A stretch of 64,000 nucleotides of DNA from Burkholderia arboris (GCF_902499125.1 NZ_CABVPX010000016.1:117166-181165), one strand, 5' to 3'; counted from the first letter of the stretch, positions 1 to 9,606 are shown. A program made the numbers and translations. The notes: a model not told the origin generated them from the letters alone.

Positions 1-1
1 C

Positions 2-724
2 ATGATGCATGAAGGCGCGCACGGGTTGCTCGCGCGGAACCGGCGCGTCAACGACGTGCTGGGGCAACTGGTTGCGGCCGGCCCGCTATGGCTGTCGCTG
101 CGCACGTATCGAGCAGGTCATCTGAAGCATCATCGCGCGCCGATGCAGGCGGACGATCCCGTCGCGCTGCTGTTCGGCGTGCACGACTATCCGGTGACGC
201 GCGTTCGGCTGATCGGCCGCCTGCTCGCGTATGCGTGCGGGATCGGTTACGTGACGAGCGTCGTGAAGCTCGCGCGCGGCGCATTCGCGCATGCGTTGCC
301 GAAGGTCGAAAAATCACGCGCGTATGCGGCGTGGGAGATCGCTTCGATGCTGGCCGGCAACGGCGTGCTGTTCGGCGCGCTCGCGCTGGCCGGCCATCCG
401 CTGCTGTACGTCGCGCTGTGGATCGTGCCGTCCGTCACGCTGTTGCCGCTCGCCGGGCAGGTGCGCGCGATCTTCGAGCACGCGGGGTTGCCGGCGTGCG
501 CGGACCAGAGCCGCAACGCGCGCACGATCGTCCGGCGTTCGTGGCAGACGTTCCTGTTCGGCCCGCACGCGATTCATTTCCATATCGAACATCATCTGTT
601 CACGCGGATGCCGTTCCACAACCTGCCGGTCGTGCACCGGCAGCTTGCGCAGCTGCAGTTGCTGCCCGACGGCAACCTGTACGCCGGGTACGGTGCGGTG
701 CTGCGGGACGTGAGCGTGCGCTGA
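2..724 (+). CDS. Membrane fatty acid desaturase / hydroxylase-type di-iron enzyme, 5' partial
   Basis: Carries the three histidine boxes of membrane di-iron desaturases: HEGAHG at the very start of the visible part, HLKHHR at about residues 41-46 and HIEHHLF near residue 194. Hydrophobic segments lie between boxes two and three, as expected for an inner-membrane enzyme that inserts a double bond or hydroxyl into an acyl or isoprenoid chain. Only about 240 residues are in the window; the family is usually over 300 residues, so the true start lies upstream and the methionine at position 2 is probably internal. The substrate cannot be told. It is followed 43 nt later by an exported beta-propeller gene on the same strand. 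Confidence 0.8.
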   Translation: MMHEGAHGLLARNRRVNDVLGQLVAAGPLWLSLRTYRAGHLKHHRAPMQADDPVALLFGVHDYPVTRVRLIGRLLAYACGIGYVTSVVKLARGAFAHALPKVEKSRAYAAWEIASMLAGNGVLFGALALAGHPLLYVALWIVPSVTLLPLAGQVRAIFEHAGLPACADQSRNARTIVRRSWQTFLFGPHAIHFHIEHHLFTRMPFHNLPVVHRQLAQLQLLPDGNLYAGYGAVLRDVSVR

Positions 725-767
725 CGCAGCGTTCGATGCCGCGTGACCATTTTCCGGGAGTAAAAGA

Positions 768-1922
768 GTGAGAGTCGATTTCAAGCTGCGAGTGCTGCAC
801 CGGGCCGTGCTTTCCGTGGCGCTTGCGATGCTGGCGGCCGGCGCGTGCGCGCAGACGGAGCTTGCCGCGACGACGTCCGCGACGCCCCCTGCGCCGGCCG
901 TCATTGCGGTCGGTAACGGGCCGGCCGGCATGGCGTTCGGGCCGGACGGCAAGCGCCTGTACGTCACCAGTAACAGCGACAACACCGTCGCAGTGATCGA
1001 TGTGGCGGTCGGGCAGCGCATGCGCGACCTCGGCGAGCGACCGGCCAAGGCGGTGAAGGATGGTTGCCCCGACAATTTCTGCCGCGGGATGGGGGCGACG
1101 GGCATCGCGATCGCGGCCGACGAGCGCCATGCATATGTCAGTTCGATGCGTCCCGATTCGCTCGCGAAGCTCGACCTCGACAGCGGGCATGTCGACGGCG
1201 TCGCGAAGGTGCAGCGCTTCCCGCAGGCGGTCGCGATATCGCCGGATGGCGCGCGCGCGTACGTGCTGAACGTGGTCGCCAACTCGGTATCCGTCGTCGA
1301 TCTCGCGACGTTCCGCTCGCTCGGCAAGCCGATCGCGCTGAGCGGCGGGAACGCCGGCAACCAGCCGTTCGGACGGCCTGCCGCGCTCGCGCTGTCGGCG
1401 GACGGACGGCGCCTGTTCGTCACGAACGGCGTGGCGGGCGCCATCGACGCATTCGATACGCAGACGCGCGCGCAGGTCGGCACGATCGCCGATGCGGACG
1501 CGTTCGACGTGGCGGTCGAACCGGGTTCCGGCGACCTGGTCGCGCTGTTTCGCGACGGCATCGCGGCCTACGACGCGAACACGCTGAAGCCGCGCCAGGC
1601 CGCCCAGTATTGCCGCGCGCTGACGAGCTACCAATTCGCGTTCAGCCCGGACGGTCGCCTGATCGCGTTCAGCCTGCCGCAGGAGAACACGGTGCTGGTC
1701 GCCGATCGTGCCACGGGCATGTTGCGCGCCGCCTACCGCACCGGCGAATGGCCGCTTGCGCTGGCGTTCAATCCGGACGGCAGCCGGCTCGCGGTGCTCA
1801 ATGCGAGCCAGGCCGGCAGCGTGTCGCTGTTCGATGTACGCGATCCGGGGCGGCTGGCCGACTATGTGGCCGCCAGCGGCGAGCTGTTCTGCCGGCCGGC
1901 CGCGCAGGCCGCGGCGCAATGA
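768..1922 (+). CDS. Exported YncE/YVTN-type beta-propeller protein
   Basis: A 384-residue protein with an N-terminal signal peptide (hydrophobic residues about 13-26, likely cleavage after ACA) followed by repeated blades such as FGPDGKRLYVTSNSDNTVAVID, typical of the 40-residue YVTN beta-propeller family. GTG is the likely start: it has a GGGAG sequence about 8 nt upstream and keeps the complete signal peptide. Two cysteines in a CPDNFC motif near residue 105 are an odd insertion between blades. Proteins of this family act in the periplasm as binding or scaffolding proteins; no enzymatic residue is evident. It sits between a desaturase and another propeller gene and may share their transcript. 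Confidence 0.75.
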   Translation: MRVDFKLRVLHRAVLSVALAMLAAGACAQTELAATTSATPPAPAVIAVGNGPAGMAFGPDGKRLYVTSNSDNTVAVIDVAVGQRMRDLGERPAKAVKDGCPDNFCRGMGATGIAIAADERHAYVSSMRPDSLAKLDLDSGHVDGVAKVQRFPQAVAISPDGARAYVLNVVANSVSVVDLATFRSLGKPIALSGGNAGNQPFGRPAALALSADGRRLFVTNGVAGAIDAFDTQTRAQVGTIADADAFDVAVEPGSGDLVALFRDGIAAYDANTLKPRQAAQYCRALTSYQFAFSPDGRLIAFSLPQENTVLVADRATGMLRAAYRTGEWPLALAFNPDGSRLAVLNASQAGSVSLFDVRDPGRLADYVAASGELFCRPAAQAAAQ

Positions 1923-1999
1923 ATGACAGGAACCGGCCGGCTTGCCCGCGCAATGCGCGGGCCGGCAGTCGGCGCGAATGGAATGGCAAGGAGACGAAG

Positions 2000-4324
2000 A
2001 TGATCCGGAATGCAAACGGGTTCGGTGTGCGCATCGCGACCTGCGCGGCCGTGGCCGTGCTGCTGAGCGCGTGCAGCAACTTTCCGCTGGCAGGCGGGCC
2101 GTCGCTCGAGTGGGTGGCCGGCACGCCCGGCTCGGAAGGCAATCTCGACGGTGCCGGTACGGCGGCCCGCTTCGCCGGCGACCTGCGGCTGCATGCCGAC
2201 CGGGACGGCGGCGTGCTCGTGGTGGACCGGTACGCGTCGACCGTGCGGCATATCGATGCGCAGGGCCATGTGACGACGCTGGCCGGCCGCAGCGGTGTGC
2301 GCGCGTATCTGGATGGCGCGTCTGCCGCCGCGCGGTTCGACCAGCCGGGCGATGCCGTGCGCGCGCCGGACGGCACCGTCTACGTGGCTGACGCCGGCAA
2401 CGCGCTGGTGCGCGCGATCCGGCCGGACGGCACCGTTGCCACGATCGCCGGCGTGCCGGGCAAGCCGGGCGATGCCGACGGCCCGCGCGGGATCGGCCAG
2501 CTCGATCAACCGGACGCCATCGCGCTGGACGGGCAGGGCCGGCTCTGGACGCGCGAACGCTATTCGGGCCATGTGCGCATCGTCGGCGCCGACGGCTCGG
2601 TGACGACGTGGAAGCAGCCCGACGGCGATTGCACGCCGTCCGGGATCCGCGCGATTGCGGCGAGCCCGGACGGGGCGATCTGGGTCACCGACGGCAAGAC
2701 GTTCGGCCGCGTGACGCCGAACGGCTACACGCCGTTGTCGTCGTGCAAGACGGCCGACGCGCCGGACGATGTCACGGCGGCGGCCGCGTCGGCGCGTGTG
2801 CCGCCGGAGCCGGGGCCGGTCGCGGCACTGGCCGGAAGCGTGCCGTTCATCGGCATGGCACCGGTGAGCGAGAATGACAAGCCGGCCGACGCAAGCGATG
2901 CGCGCGACGATCCCGGCTACATCGCGCTTGCGTTCGATGGAGCGGGACAGATGATTGCGGCCACGGCGCGGTCGATCGCGGTGATCGGTGCCGACGGCAA
3001 GCCGGGCGCGACCGTGCGCATCGCACAGCCGGCGTTGCAGCGCGGGCGCTCGGACGATCGCGACCTGACGTCGCTGGCAATCGACGGATCGGGCCGCAGG
3101 CTGGTGGCGACGGGCAGCGGCCAGGTCGTGCTGCAGGCGGCGCCGGACGGCCGCCTGCTTGCCTACGCGGGCGTGAGCAACCGCAGCGATGCGCGGCTGG
3201 TGACCGATGCGGCCGACGCGAAGATCGCGCGGTTGCCGGGATCGGTCGACGACGATTTCGCGGTGGCCGCCGATGGCACGATCTACTACGTCGACCGGCT
3301 GGACGATGCGATCTACCGGATCGCGCCGGACGGCAAGAGCGAGCTGTGGGCCGGTGCGCCGGACGACAAGGGGCGCAACGACGGGCCGCGCTTGAAGGCG
3401 CGTTTCCGCTATCCGTCCGGGCTCGCGCTGGACGCGTCGGGCAACCTCTATGTCGCCGACAGCGGCAACGCGCGGATCCGTCGTATCGACCCGCAGGGCA
3501 ACGTGCAGACGGTGAGCGGCAAGGCCAGCGACGAGACGCGGGTCGACGGCCCGTTTGCGCAGGCGACGTTCTGGCGGCCGCGCTATCTGCGTTTCGATCG
3601 CGATGGCCGCCTGTACGTGCTGGACGACAGCCCGTACGTGGCGGGCCGCGGTGCGAGCATCCGCCGGCTCGATTTCTCGACGGGGACGGTCGCGACGGTC
3701 GCACGCGAGGCGCAGCAATACAAGATTCCGCGCGAGGACGTCGAACGCTTCGTCACGAGCAGGCGGATGCCGGGCAGCTACGAGGATCTGGCGGTCGGCC
3801 CGCAAGGACAACTCTACGTGTTGAGTCGCGACGTGATCTGGCAGATCGACCCGGCGACCGGCGCGCACCGCATCCATTTCCTGCCCGGACCGTGGCCGGC
3901 CGCGGAGCACGCGTACTACGGCGCGCTGGCGAACGCGAAGTCGCGCGACGAGGAAGACCGGCTGACGAACAACCTGATCAGTTGCGACTGGACGTGGTGC
4001 ATGCCCGACCGGATCGCGGCCGATGCGAGCGGCAACGTGTATGTGAGCGACCGCGGAAACCATACCGTCCTGCGGATCGATGCGAAGGGCGATGCGGCGG
4101 TGATCGCCGGGCAGCTCGGGTTACGCGGCAATCGGCCGGGTACGTTGCCGGGGGCGCTGAATCGTCCGGCGGGGATGGTCACCACGCCGAACGGCGATCT
4201 GTTCGTCGAGGTCGGTGACGAGGGGATCGTGCGATTGCGCGCACCGGGTGCGGCAGCGGCGCAGGTGCCGGTTGCGGCCGCGACGCCGGAGAAGGCCGTG
4301 GAGGCGAGTGCGCGACAGCCGTGA
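2000..4324 (+). CDS. NHL-repeat beta-propeller lipoprotein
   Basis: The start at 2000 has an AAGGAG sequence 6 nt upstream and gives a 774-residue protein beginning with a lipoprotein signal whose lipobox LSAC ends at Cys25. The rest holds many NHL-type blades (for example the segments near residues 45-90, 110-150, 430-500 and 660-720, with LYVADSGNARIRRID as the clearest). The open frame continues far upstream, but that part is antisense-like and overlaps the preceding gene, so it was not used. Likely an outer-membrane or periplasmic lipid-anchored protein; the ligand is unknown. It lies 77 nt after the YVTN propeller gene on the same strand. Confidence 0.75.
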   Translation: MIRNANGFGVRIATCAAVAVLLSACSNFPLAGGPSLEWVAGTPGSEGNLDGAGTAARFAGDLRLHADRDGGVLVVDRYASTVRHIDAQGHVTTLAGRSGVRAYLDGASAAARFDQPGDAVRAPDGTVYVADAGNALVRAIRPDGTVATIAGVPGKPGDADGPRGIGQLDQPDAIALDGQGRLWTRERYSGHVRIVGADGSVTTWKQPDGDCTPSGIRAIAASPDGAIWVTDGKTFGRVTPNGYTPLSSCKTADAPDDVTAAAASARVPPEPGPVAALAGSVPFIGMAPVSENDKPADASDARDDPGYIALAFDGAGQMIAATARSIAVIGADGKPGATVRIAQPALQRGRSDDRDLTSLAIDGSGRRLVATGSGQVVLQAAPDGRLLAYAGVSNRSDARLVTDAADAKIARLPGSVDDDFAVAADGTIYYVDRLDDAIYRIAPDGKSELWAGAPDDKGRNDGPRLKARFRYPSGLALDASGNLYVADSGNARIRRIDPQGNVQTVSGKASDETRVDGPFAQATFWRPRYLRFDRDGRLYVLDDSPYVAGRGASIRRLDFSTGTVATVAREAQQYKIPREDVERFVTSRRMPGSYEDLAVGPQGQLYVLSRDVIWQIDPATGAHRIHFLPGPWPAAEHAYYGALANAKSRDEEDRLTNNLISCDWTWCMPDRIAADASGNVYVSDRGNHTVLRIDAKGDAAVIAGQLGLRGNRPGTLPGALNRPAGMVTTPNGDLFVEVGDEGIVRLRAPGAAAAQVPVAAATPEKAVEASARQP

Positions 4325-4487
4325 CGGACGGAGCAAGCGACGCTTGCAGGCAGCGGTTGCGCTGCGCCGGCGAGCGTCGCTGTCCTGGCAGACCGGCGCG
4401 TGACGTCGAACGGTGCGCGGTGCGCTTTCAACGCAGCGCCCAACGCATTGAGGGAAGGGACGTGTTGTTCGGCAAGGCGACAGACGC

Positions 4488-4510
4488 AAAAAAGCCTCCG
4501 CGAGGGAGGC
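4488..4510 (-). terminator. Rho-independent terminator of the tRNA-Lys transcript
   Basis: Read on the minus strand, a GC-rich 6-bp hairpin (GCCTCC / GGAGGC, positions 4494-4510) is followed directly by six T residues (4488-4493). It lies 22 nt downstream of the tRNA 3' end and would close the tRNA transcript, and perhaps read-through from the tol-pal-cpoB genes. Confidence 0.85.
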
Positions 4511-4532
4511 TTATTGCACTATCGAAGATAGT

Positions 4533-4609
4533 TGGTAGGGTGGGAGGGACTCGAACCCTCGACTCTCTGATTAAAAGTCAGATACTCTAACCAACTGAGT
4601 TACCACCCC
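4533..4609 (-). tRNA. tRNA-Lys, anticodon TTT
   Basis: A full 77-nt cloverleaf can be folded on the minus strand: acceptor GGGGTGG/CCACCCT, D arm ACTC/GAGT, anticodon stem TCTGA/TCAGA with loop CTTTTAA (anticodon TTT), T arm GAGGG/CCCTC with loop TTCGAGT, then discriminator A and an encoded CCA. The first acceptor pair is a G-U wobble. It stands downstream of cpoB on the same strand and ahead of an intrinsic terminator. Confidence 0.95.
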
Positions 4610-4719
4610 ACGTTCTTGAAACCTGTTTTGGTTCGTTGCTTCAACAACTTGGCAAGCGACCCAAAGAGCAAAAGATTATAGCGGCGGGTTGTGAGCCTGT
4701 CAACAACCCGTCACGATAA

Positions 4720-5469
4720 TTATTTGATCGTCTCGAGCTTGCCCTGCGCCGTCTGTGCCGCGTTCGAACCGGCGTACTGCGACACGACCTGCTCGAACGT
4801 CTTCTTCGCGGCCGCCTTCTGGCCTTGTTCGAGCTGGTTCGTCCCGATCGCCACGAGGGCATCGGCCGCACGCGGGTGCTGCGGGAACTTGCTGACGATC
4901 CCCTGCCACGTCGCGGTCGACCCGCGGTAGTCACGCAGCGCGTATTGCGCGTTGCCGTACCAGTACTGCGCGGTCGGCTGATAGGGGCTCTGCGGATACT
5001 TCGCGATGAACGCGCGGAACGAAGCCGCGGCCGCCTTGAAGTTGCCGTTGCGGAACTGCTGTTGCGCCGCATTGAGCGCATCCGTTTCACCCGGCTGCAC
5101 GGTGCCTTCGACACCATCGATCGTCGCCTGCTGCGGCTCGAACTTCTTGAGCCGCGTGTCGAGATCCTGGTAGTACTCCTTCTGCTGCCGCTCGAGCGTC
5201 GTCAGCCGGTTCGTCAGATCCTCGTTCTCGCCGCGCAGCGTCGCGACCTGCTGGTTCAGCTGGTCGAGACGGCCGGATTGATCGAGGATCGTACGCTGGG
5301 CGGCGGACAACTGGCTCGACAGGTTGTCGGTTTTGCTGCGCAGATCGAGCACGGCGCGGCGCGCTTCGTTGTCGTCGAACACGCCGGCGTGCGCCGGCGC
5401 GGCCGACCACGCCGCGCCGGCGACGCAGAGAGCTGCGGCTGCACGCAGCCAGGTTACACGGTGCGTCAT
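4720..5469 (-). CDS. cpoB: Cell division coordinator CpoB (YbgF)
   Basis: A 249-residue periplasmic protein with a signal peptide ending in APAHA, an N-terminal coiled coil (about residues 35-110, heptads with Q, L and R) that forms the TolA-binding trimer, and a C-terminal TPR region (about 125-249) with tandem tetratricopeptide units. In other bacteria CpoB links TolA to PBP1B during septal peptidoglycan synthesis. It is the last gene of the ybgC-tolQRAB-pal-cpoB order and starts 19 nt after pal stops, so it is very likely cotranscribed. Confidence 0.93.
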   Translation of the reverse strand: MTHRVTWLRAAAALCVAGAAWSAAPAHAGVFDDNEARRAVLDLRSKTDNLSSQLSAAQRTILDQSGRLDQLNQQVATLRGENEDLTNRLTTLERQQKEYYQDLDTRLKKFEPQQATIDGVEGTVQPGETDALNAAQQQFRNGNFKAAAASFRAFIAKYPQSPYQPTAQYWYGNAQYALRDYRGSTATWQGIVSKFPQHPRAADALVAIGTNQLEQGQKAAAKKTFEQVVSQYAGSNAAQTAQGKLETIK

Positions 5470-5488
5470 ACGGCGATTCTTCCGTTAC

Positions 5489-6001
5489 TTACTGTTGGTA
5501 GACGAGGTCGGCGCGACGGTTCTGCGCCCACGATGCTTCGTCGTGACCTGCTGCCTGCGGCTTTTCCTTGCCGAGGCTCACGGCTTCCATCTGCGAATCG
5601 TTCACGCCGAGCAGTGCCATCGCACGGCGCACGGCTTCCGCACGTTTCTGGCCCAGCGCGAGGTTGTACTCGCTCGTGCCGCGTTCGTCGGTGTTGCCCT
5701 GGATCAGCACGTGGCGCTGCGGGTGGCTCTTCAGGTACTGAGCGTGCTGCTGCATCAGCGGCTGGTACTCGTCCTTCACCGAATAGCTGTCGAAGTCGAA
5801 GTAGATGCTGCGCTTCGCGAGCGGGCTGTTCGGGTCGTTCAGCGGATCGACGTTCACTTGCGCGACGTTGTCGGCGCTCGGTTGCGTGCTGACTGCACCC
5901 GCGTTGTTCGCCTTGTCGTCGAGCTTCACGCCCGACTTACATGCGGCGAGCGCGCTGATCATCATCACGGCCAGGGCCAGACGAGCTTTATTCGACATCA
6001 T
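5489..6001 (-). CDS. pal: Peptidoglycan-associated lipoprotein Pal
   Basis: A 170-residue outer-membrane lipoprotein. The lipobox LAAC places the lipidated cysteine at residue 21, and an OmpA-like peptidoglycan-binding domain follows (about residues 62-170) with the signature NTDERGTSEYN. The start at 6001 is preferred over one further upstream because an AAGGAG ribosome site sits just before it and the product then begins with a compact signal peptide. Pal couples the outer membrane to peptidoglycan and to TolB during constriction. It lies between tolB and cpoB. Confidence 0.96.
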   Translation of the reverse strand: MMSNKARLALAVMMISALAACKSGVKLDDKANNAGAVSTQPSADNVAQVNVDPLNDPNSPLAKRSIYFDFDSYSVKDEYQPLMQQHAQYLKSHPQRHVLIQGNTDERGTSEYNLALGQKRAEAVRRAMALLGVNDSQMEAVSLGKEKPQAAGHDEASWAQNRRADLVYQQ

Positions 6002-6018
6002 GGTTACTCTCCTTGTGG

Positions 6019-7314
6019 TCATTGCATGAAGGGCCCCCACGACGGCTCGCGAACGGAACCGCCCTGGACGGACAGGATTTGCGGCGGCGCGCTGCCGTCG
6101 GAGGGCACTGCAGCCAGAACGTTGCGACCACCCGACTGGGTAGCGTACAGAAGATACTGGCCGTTTGCCGCGAAGCTCGGCGATTCGTCGCGATTGGTAT
6201 TCGTGATGGCGTTCGCCGCGCCGGATTGCAGATCCTGAACGTACAGCTTGAAGCCCCCACCCGTGCGGGAGATGTAAGCGAGCAGCTTGCCGTCCGGGCT
6301 CACGCGCGGGCTCGTGTTGTAGCTGCCGGTGAACGTCACGCGTTGTGCCGCACCGGCGCTTTCACCCTGTGCGGGCATCCGGTAGATTTGCGGCGCACCG
6401 CCGCGATCGCTCGTGAAGTAGATCCAGCGGCCGTCCGGCGAGTAGTACGGCTCGGTATCGATCGAGCTGCTCTGCGTGAGACGGCGCAGGCCGCCGCCGT
6501 TCGCGTTGACCGTATAGATTTGCGTATTGCCAGTCAGCGACAGCGCGACGGCGAGCGTGTTGCTGTCCGGCGACCAGGCCGGTGCGCTGTTGTTGCCCTT
6601 CTGGTCGGAGACCATGAAGCGGTGGCCGGTCGGCAGGTCATGGATGTAGACGATCGGCTTCTTGCGCTCGAACGACACATAAGCGACCTTCGTTCCGTTC
6701 GGCGACCACGACGGCGAGATGATCGGTTCGGTGCTCGACAGCGCGATGCGCGCGTTCTGGCCGTCCGAATCCGAAATCTGCAGCTGGTAGCGGTTGCCGG
6801 TCTTGATCACGTACGACAGGCGCGTGGCGAACACGCCGCGCACGCCGAGCAGCTTCTGGTAGATGTAGTCGGCGATCTTGTGGCCGGCCGTGCGCAGCGT
6901 GCTGTCGGTGGCCGTCAGCGACAGGCCGCCGAGGCTTTGCTGCTTCACGGTGTCGTACAGGATGAAATTGACCTTGTACTGGCCGTTCGCCTCGCGGTTC
7001 ACGCTGCCGGCGACGAACGCATTCGCGCCCTTGGCCTTCCATGCGCCGAGGTCGACCGAGGCGGTCTCGGGCACGGGCGTGCTGCCTGCGTCGATGTTGG
7101 TGAATTTGCCGCTGCGGGCGAGGTCGGCACGGACGATCGACGTGACCTGCTGCGGCAGGTTCGCCTCGTTCGTGAAATTCGCCGTGGCGATGGGGAACTG
7201 GGTCGACCCGACACCGGTGATTAGCACGTTGACCTGGGCGTTAGCGGCGCTGCCCGCCGTAATCAGACACGAGGCCACGAGTGCCCTGAAACCTAGTTTT
7301 GTCATCAAACTCAT
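6019..7314 (-). CDS. tolB: Tol-Pal system protein TolB
   Basis: The start at 7314 gives a 431-residue periplasmic protein with a signal peptide ending near ANA-Q (residues 1-26), the N-terminal TolB_N domain (about 27-150) and a C-terminal six-bladed propeller of repeats such as [18 protein letters not shown] and [15 protein letters not shown]. TolB binds Pal and the TolA C-terminal domain. A longer in-frame opening exists but adds 34 residues that would precede the signal peptide. It lies 17 nt upstream of pal and about 110 nt downstream of tolA. Confidence 0.95.
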   Translation of the reverse strand: MSLMTKLGFRALVASCLITAGSAANAQVNVLITGVGSTQFPIATANFTNEANLPQQVTSIVRADLARSGKFTNIDAGSTPVPETASVDLGAWKAKGANAFVAGSVNREANGQYKVNFILYDTVKQQSLGGLSLTATDSTLRTAGHKIADYIYQKLLGVRGVFATRLSYVIKTGNRYQLQISDSDGQNARIALSSTEPIISPSWSPNGTKVAYVSFERKKPIVYIHDLPTGHRFMVSDQKGNNSAPAWSPDSNTLAVALSLTGNTQIYTVNANGGGLRRLTQSSSIDTEPYYSPDGRWIYFTSDRGGAPQIYRMPAQGESAGAAQRVTFTGSYNTSPRVSPDGKLLAYISRTGGGFKLYVQDLQSGAANAITNTNRDESPSFAANGQYLLYATQSGGRNVLAAVPSDGSAPPQILSVQGGSVREPSWGPFMQ

Positions 7315-7422
7315 GCTTCTTGCTTCCCGTATGACTTGATCGCTGCGCAACCGCAGAGACAGTAAAAATACCCGATTCGTTCCCGTCTGACAGCGACGCC
7401 CGGAGTGTAAGCGCATTTCCTT

Positions 7423-8472
7423 TCACTCCGCCGCCTTGAAGGTAATCGTAATGTCCGACGGGGTACGACCGTTAGAATCGGGCGGCAACGGGACCGATGC
7501 GTGGATCGCATTGACCACGGCTTGATCCCACCCCGAATTCCCGCTGGAGCGGGAGACCGATGCGCTCAATACGTCACCGGACGGCGTGCACCGAATCTTG
7601 ACGACGGTGGTCAGGCCTGCTCGCTCGCCGCCCCAAACGATGTTCGGTTTGACGCGGCGGCGCACCTTGTCGGCATAGCCGGGCGTCGCGGCATTGCCGC
7701 CGGAGCCCGTGCCGGTGCCGCTTTTCGCGAGGCCTTCGCCGCCGCCTTCACCGGCGCCGGACAGGCCCTGCATCTGTGCGAGACGCGCGTTGCGCTCGCG
7801 GTCGAGCTTCGCGTTCGCAGCCGCACTGGCCTTCGCGTGCGCGGCGGCGTCGGCCTTCGCCTTGGCCTGGGCTTCCGCCTTTGCCTTCGCGGCCGCGTCG
7901 GCCTTGGCCTTCGCCGCCTGCTGCGCTTCGAGCTGCGCCTGCTTCTGCTGCTGGAGTTTCTGCTGTTCGAGCTTTTGTTGCTCGGCGAGCTGCTGTTGCT
8001 TGAGCTTGTCGGCCTGCTTCTGCTTGTCGCGTTCCGCGGCTTTCTGCGCGGCGAGTGCGGCGGCCTGCTGTGCCGCGAGCTGCGCGCGCCGGGCTTCGTC
8101 TTCCTGCTGAGCTTTCAACTGTTGCGCGCGGCGCTGCTGATCGAGCAGCGCCTCGCGCGCGGCTGCTTCCTGCTGCCGCTTCTTCTGCTGCAGTGCGATG
8201 TCGGCCTGTTCGTCGCGCACCGGGGGAGGGGGCGGCGCGACCTTCGCGGGCGGCGTCACGACGGGCCGCGGCGCGGCGACGTCGGGCACCTCGGTCCACA
8301 GCTCGGCTTCTGCGCCGGCCGGCGTGCTGTTCTGCCACTGCACGCCATGATAGAGGAACAGGGCGAGCAGCACGTGCATCAGCGCGGCGAGCGCGAATGC
8401 GCGCCAGGTGCCGCGCTCGCGGGGAGGCTGAGGCGGGTAGGCGGAGCTGCGCGTGGATTGCTGCCGGTTCAT
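7423..8472 (-). CDS. tolA: Cell envelope integrity protein TolA
   Basis: A 349-residue protein with the classical three-part TolA structure: a single inner-membrane helix (about residues 24-45), a long Ala/Lys/Gln/Glu-rich helical domain (about 85-225) that spans the periplasm, and a C-terminal TolA/TonB-like domain (about 260-349) with GYADKVRRRVKPNIVW. TolA transmits the proton-motive force used by TolQR to Pal at the outer membrane. Its ATG overlaps the tolR stop by 4 nt, which indicates translational coupling. Confidence 0.95.
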   Translation of the reverse strand: MNRQQSTRSSAYPPQPPRERGTWRAFALAALMHVLLALFLYHGVQWQNSTPAGAEAELWTEVPDVAAPRPVVTPPAKVAPPPPPVRDEQADIALQQKKRQQEAAAREALLDQQRRAQQLKAQQEDEARRAQLAAQQAAALAAQKAAERDKQKQADKLKQQQLAEQQKLEQQKLQQQKQAQLEAQQAAKAKADAAAKAKAEAQAKAKADAAAHAKASAAANAKLDRERNARLAQMQGLSGAGEGGGEGLAKSGTGTGSGGNAATPGYADKVRRRVKPNIVWGGERAGLTTVVKIRCTPSGDVLSASVSRSSGNSGWDQAVVNAIHASVPLPPDSNGRTPSDITITFKAAE

Positions 8473-8918
8473 TGCGATTTGACGAGGAGACCGACGCGCT
8501 TGACGCCACGCGCCTTCAGATCGGACATCACGGTCATGACGGCATCGTACTGCACGGTCTTGTCGGCTGCGATCACGACCGGCTGGTCAGGGTGATCGGC
8601 CTGACGGGCCGAGATGAAGCCGTCGAGCTCGGCCTTCGTCATCGTGTCTTCCTGGGTCGCGCCCGAGTCGCTCTTGTACTTGACGCTCATCGTGCGGTCG
8701 GCCTTGATGTTGACGACGACGGGCGGCGTCTGCTCCTGCGGCGCGGCATTGCCGACGGTCGGCAGGTTGATGATCGACGGGGCGACGAGCGGTGCGGTGA
8801 CCATGAAGATCACGAGCAGCACCAGCATCACGTCGATGTACGGCACGACGTTGATGTCGGCCATTGCACGGCGCGAGCGGCCGCCGCGCATGCTGGATCG
8901 GATGGGGCTTCCTGCCAT
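8469..8918 (-). CDS. tolR: Tol-Pal energising protein TolR
   Basis: A 149-residue inner-membrane protein of the ExbD/TolR family. One transmembrane helix (about residues 26-47) carries the essential aspartate in PYIDVMLVLLVIF (Asp29, equivalent to Asp23 of the E. coli protein), followed by a periplasmic domain ending GVKRVGLLVKSQ. TolR works with TolQ as a proton-driven stator. It starts 10 nt after tolQ stops and overlaps tolA. Confidence 0.95.
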   Translation of the reverse strand: MAGSPIRSSMRGGRSRRAMADINVVPYIDVMLVLLVIFMVTAPLVAPSIINLPTVGNAAPQEQTPPVVVNIKADRTMSVKYKSDSGATQEDTMTKAELDGFISARQADHPDQPVVIAADKTVQYDAVMTVMSDLKARGVKRVGLLVKSQ

Positions 8919-8928
8919 GGCGCGCTCC

Positions 8929-9606
8929 TTACTGGGCCTGACGCTGCAGGATGTTCGAGAACTCTTCGATGAAGGTCTCGAAGCGGATCGCGAGGCGGTC
9001 GATGTCGTGCGCGTAGCGGTTGTACGCGACCACCGCCGGAATCGCGGCGAACAGGCCGATCGCGGTGGCGACGAGCGCCTCGGCGATGCCCGGTGCGACG
9101 TTCGCGAGCGTGGCCTGCTGCACGTTCGCGAGGCCGCGGAACGAGTTCATGATCCCCCAGACCGTGCCGAACAGACCGATGTACGGGCTGACCGAGCCGA
9201 CCGACGCGAGGAACGCGAGGTTCGCTTCGAGCACGTCCATTTCTCGCTGGAACGACGCGCGCATCGCGCGGCGTGCACCGTCGAGCACGAGGCCCGGATC
9301 GCTGATGCGCTTTTCCTTCGCCTTCAGGAATTCGCGCATCCCCGATTCGAAGATCCGCTCGAGCGCGCCGATCGTGTGGCGGTTGTTGGCCGCGCTCTGG
9401 TACAGCGCCTGCAGGTCGCCGCCCGACCAGAAATCCTTCTCGAAGCGTTCGGTCTGCGCGCGCGCGCGGCGGATCGCGAACCACTTGCGGAAGATGAAGG
9501 TCCACGACATCAGCGACAGCAACAGCAGCAGTCCCATCACGGCCTGGGCCAGCACGCTCGCGTTGAGGACGAGGGAAATGATCGACAGGTCTTGAGAAGT
9601 GTTCAT
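8929..9606 (-). CDS. tolQ: Tol-Pal energising protein TolQ
   Basis: A 225-residue inner-membrane protein of the MotA/TolQ/ExbB family, with three hydrophobic helices at about residues 15-38, 130-155 and 168-195 and the family signature SPYIGLFGTVWGIMNSF in the second. It forms the proton channel with TolR. First tol gene after ybgC in the same direction, with about 130 nt between them. Confidence 0.95.
   Translation of the reverse strand: MNTSQDLSIISLVLNASVLAQAVMGLLLLLSLMSWTFIFRKWFAIRRARAQTERFEKDFWSGGDLQALYQSAANNRHTIGALERIFESGMREFLKAKEKRISDPGLVLDGARRAMRASFQREMDVLEANLAFLASVGSVSPYIGLFGTVWGIMNSFRGLANVQQATLANVAPGIAEALVATAIGLFAAIPAVVAYNRYAHDIDRLAIRFETFIEEFSNILQRQAQ

Noticed and set aside
2..724. 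Polyyne (cepacin or caryoynencin) type gene cluster from the desaturase
   Set aside because: Such clusters have several desaturases with an acyl carrier protein and thioesterase; only one desaturase end is visible here.
1064..1999. A 312-codon upstream extension of the NHL lipoprotein frame
   Set aside because: It overlaps the YVTN propeller gene in another frame, and the lipoprotein signal starts cleanly at 2000 with a good ribosome site.
4325..4532. A tRNA-linked integration site near tRNA-Lys
   Set aside because: There is no integrase and no second copy of the tRNA end in the window; the neighbours are core genes.
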